Assembly (NCBI GenBank): GCA_024642295.1
Contig: JAHEBK010000080.1
Location: 1 to 7,265, forward strand
DNA from: Flavobacterium sp.
Lineage (GTDB): Bacteria; Bacteroidota; Bacteroidia; Flavobacteriales; Flavobacteriaceae
Direction of reading: 5' to 3'
DNA length: 7,265 nucleotides
In this document: positions 6,457 to 7,265 of the stretch, one piece after another
Layout of the letters: the number at the start of each line of letters is the position of its first letter
Numbering within the stretch: the first letter of the stretch is position 1
Position numbers and translations under genes: made by a program
Notes under the pieces: model-generated
What the model was told of the DNA's origin: nothing
Seen by the model: the letters and a program-made list of their open reading frames with translations, nothing else
The model's database searches: none

Positions 6457-6475
6457 TTTTCTAATCCATAATAAA

Positions 6476-7265
6476 ATGAAGTACCATTCGATCGACTCTA
6501 ATCTCTTTATAAAAAACCGAAGCAAGTTTACCACCCAAATGAAACCGAGTAGCGTTGCCGTTTTTAACTCTAATGATATTTATCCCGTAAGTGCCGATAG
6601 TACTTTGCCTTTTGCACAGCATCGTGATATTTTTTATCTGAGTGGTATCGATCAAGAAGAGAGTATTTTATTATTATTTCCAGATGCTCCCTATGCGCAC
6701 CAAAAAGAAATGCTTTTCCTAAAAGAAACCAATGAGCATATTGCCATTTGGGAAGGCGCAAAACTAACCAAAGAAGAAGCCTTTGCTGTTTCGGGAATTA
6801 AAACTGTTCATTGGTTGCAAGATTTTAAGAAAGTCTTAGCCGAATTAATGACCTATTCGGAGACAATATATATTAATACCAATGAGCATTACCGCGCCAC
6901 CATAGAAACCGAAACTCGTGAAGCTCGTTTTGTAAAATGGTGGAAAGATAACTATCCTGCACATACTGTTGCTAAGAGTAATCCAATATTACAACGTCTA
7001 CGTTCTGTGAAAGAACCAGAAGAAATTGAATTGATTCAACACGCTTGTAATATTACTGAAAAAGGCTTTCGTCGCATCCTACCGTTTGTAAAACCCAATG
7101 TAATGGAATACGAAATCGAAGCTGAATTCATCCACGAATTCATTCGCAATCGCTCCAAAGGTTTTGCTTATACGCCCATCATCGCATCAGGGAATAGCGC
7201 GAATGTGTTGCATTATATTGAAAATAACAAAGCCTGTAATGCTGGCGAACTTATTTTGATAGATG
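6476..7265 (+). CDS. pepP: Aminopeptidase P family protein (Xaa-Pro aminopeptidase), 3' end outside window
   Basis: From the ATG at 6476 an open frame runs to the right edge, giving 263 residues of a protein usually about 430 long. The family removes N-terminal residues that precede proline, using two metal ions, in the cytoplasm. Residues about 1-150 match the N-terminal aminopeptidase P domain (SSVAVFNSNDIYP, FAQHRDIFYLSGIDQEES, AIWEGAKLT). From about residue 175 the catalytic 'pita-bread' (M24) fold begins: LRSVKEPEEIELIQHAC, then YTPIIASGNSANVLHYIENN. H246 in LHYIEN matches the conserved His of E. coli PepP. The last complete codon is D263 in GELILID, the expected first metal ligand (E. 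coli D260); the remaining ligands lie beyond the window. It is divergent from sdhC with no sign of joint function. No SD box is present. Confidence 0.93.
   Translation, partial: MKYHSIDSNLFIKNRSKFTTQMKPSSVAVFNSNDIYPVSADSTLPFAQHRDIFYLSGIDQEESILLLFPDAPYAHQKEMLFLKETNEHIAIWEGAKLTKEEAFAVSGIKTVHWLQDFKKVLAELMTYSETIYINTNEHYRATIETETREARFVKWWKDNYPAHTVAKSNPILQRLRSVKEPEEIELIQHACNITEKGFRRILPFVKPNVMEYEIEAEFIHEFIRNRSKGFAYTPIIASGNSANVLHYIENNKACNAGELILID

Larger units (their letters stand above)
6048..6475. other. Divergent sdhC / aminopeptidase P intergenic region
   Basis: This 428-bp stretch is very AT rich and holds no gene I can support. It contains the sdh promoter near its left end, a candidate promoter for the peptidase near its right end, and three inverted repeats between them (listed separately). 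TTATCA recurs at 6193-6198, 6237-6242 and 6261-6266, with an inverted copy TGATAA at 6293-6298. The region is longer than needed for two simple promoters, which leaves room for regulator sites or an unrecognised small RNA. Confidence 0.6.

Noticed and set aside
6461..6761. Two short minus-strand open frames near the right side
   Set aside because: Both are antisense to the aminopeptidase P gene, whose plus-strand translation has clear family motifs from 6476 onward.
1..7265. tRNA, rRNA, riboswitch or phage attachment site
   Set aside because: I looked through the intergenic stretches and found no cloverleaf, conserved RNA core or tRNA-end duplication that I could support by eye.

Overview
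The window is an AT-rich chromosomal segment that looks like a member of the Flavobacteriaceae (phylum Bacteroidota), most likely Flavobacterium or a close relative. Four things suggest this. The starts have A/T-rich leaders without Shine-Dalgarno boxes. Several upstream regions carry the Bacteroidota -7 promoter element TAnnTTTG. The succinate dehydrogenase is a diheme 'type B' enzyme in the order cytochrome b, flavoprotein, iron-sulfur subunit. The histidine kinase has the phosphoacceptor box AHQIGTP, which I recall as frequent in this phylum. The assignment rests on recognition, not on a search.

Layout, left to right. Bases 1-44 (minus) appear to hold the first 14 codons of a gene running off the left edge, with a secretion-signal-like start. 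Bases 201-1016 (minus) encode an AraC-family regulator. Bases 1017-1209 form a divergent regulatory region with several dyad and repeat motifs. Bases 1210-2358 (plus) encode a membrane sensor histidine kinase with no response regulator next to it. Bases 2359-2546 separate two convergent units and hold a strong bidirectional terminator plus a degenerate CCCCT/AGGGG hairpin. Bases 2547-6047 (minus) are the sdhC-sdhA-sdhB operon, with a repeat-filled 75-bp gap between sdhA and sdhB. Bases 6048-6475 are a 428-bp divergent intergenic region with a good sdh promoter, several inverted repeats and a possible promoter for the next gene. Bases 6476-7265 (plus) encode the first 263 residues of an aminopeptidase P family enzyme, cut by the window edge at the first expected metal ligand.

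Functionally, the centre is respiratory and TCA-cycle metabolism. SdhC anchors SdhA and SdhB to the membrane and passes electrons to quinone (menaquinone, if this is a flavobacterium). The kinase and the AraC regulator are divergently transcribed signalling genes whose targets cannot be read from the sequence. The AraC regulator could control the gene starting at base 44. The peptidase is a housekeeping enzyme.

I do not see a new multi-gene system (no CRISPR, defence, mobile or secondary-metabolite genes). What merits a second look is mostly noncoding: the AGTC/GACT repeats inside the sdh operon, the dyads upstream of araC and sdhC, and the non-canonical H-box of the kinase.
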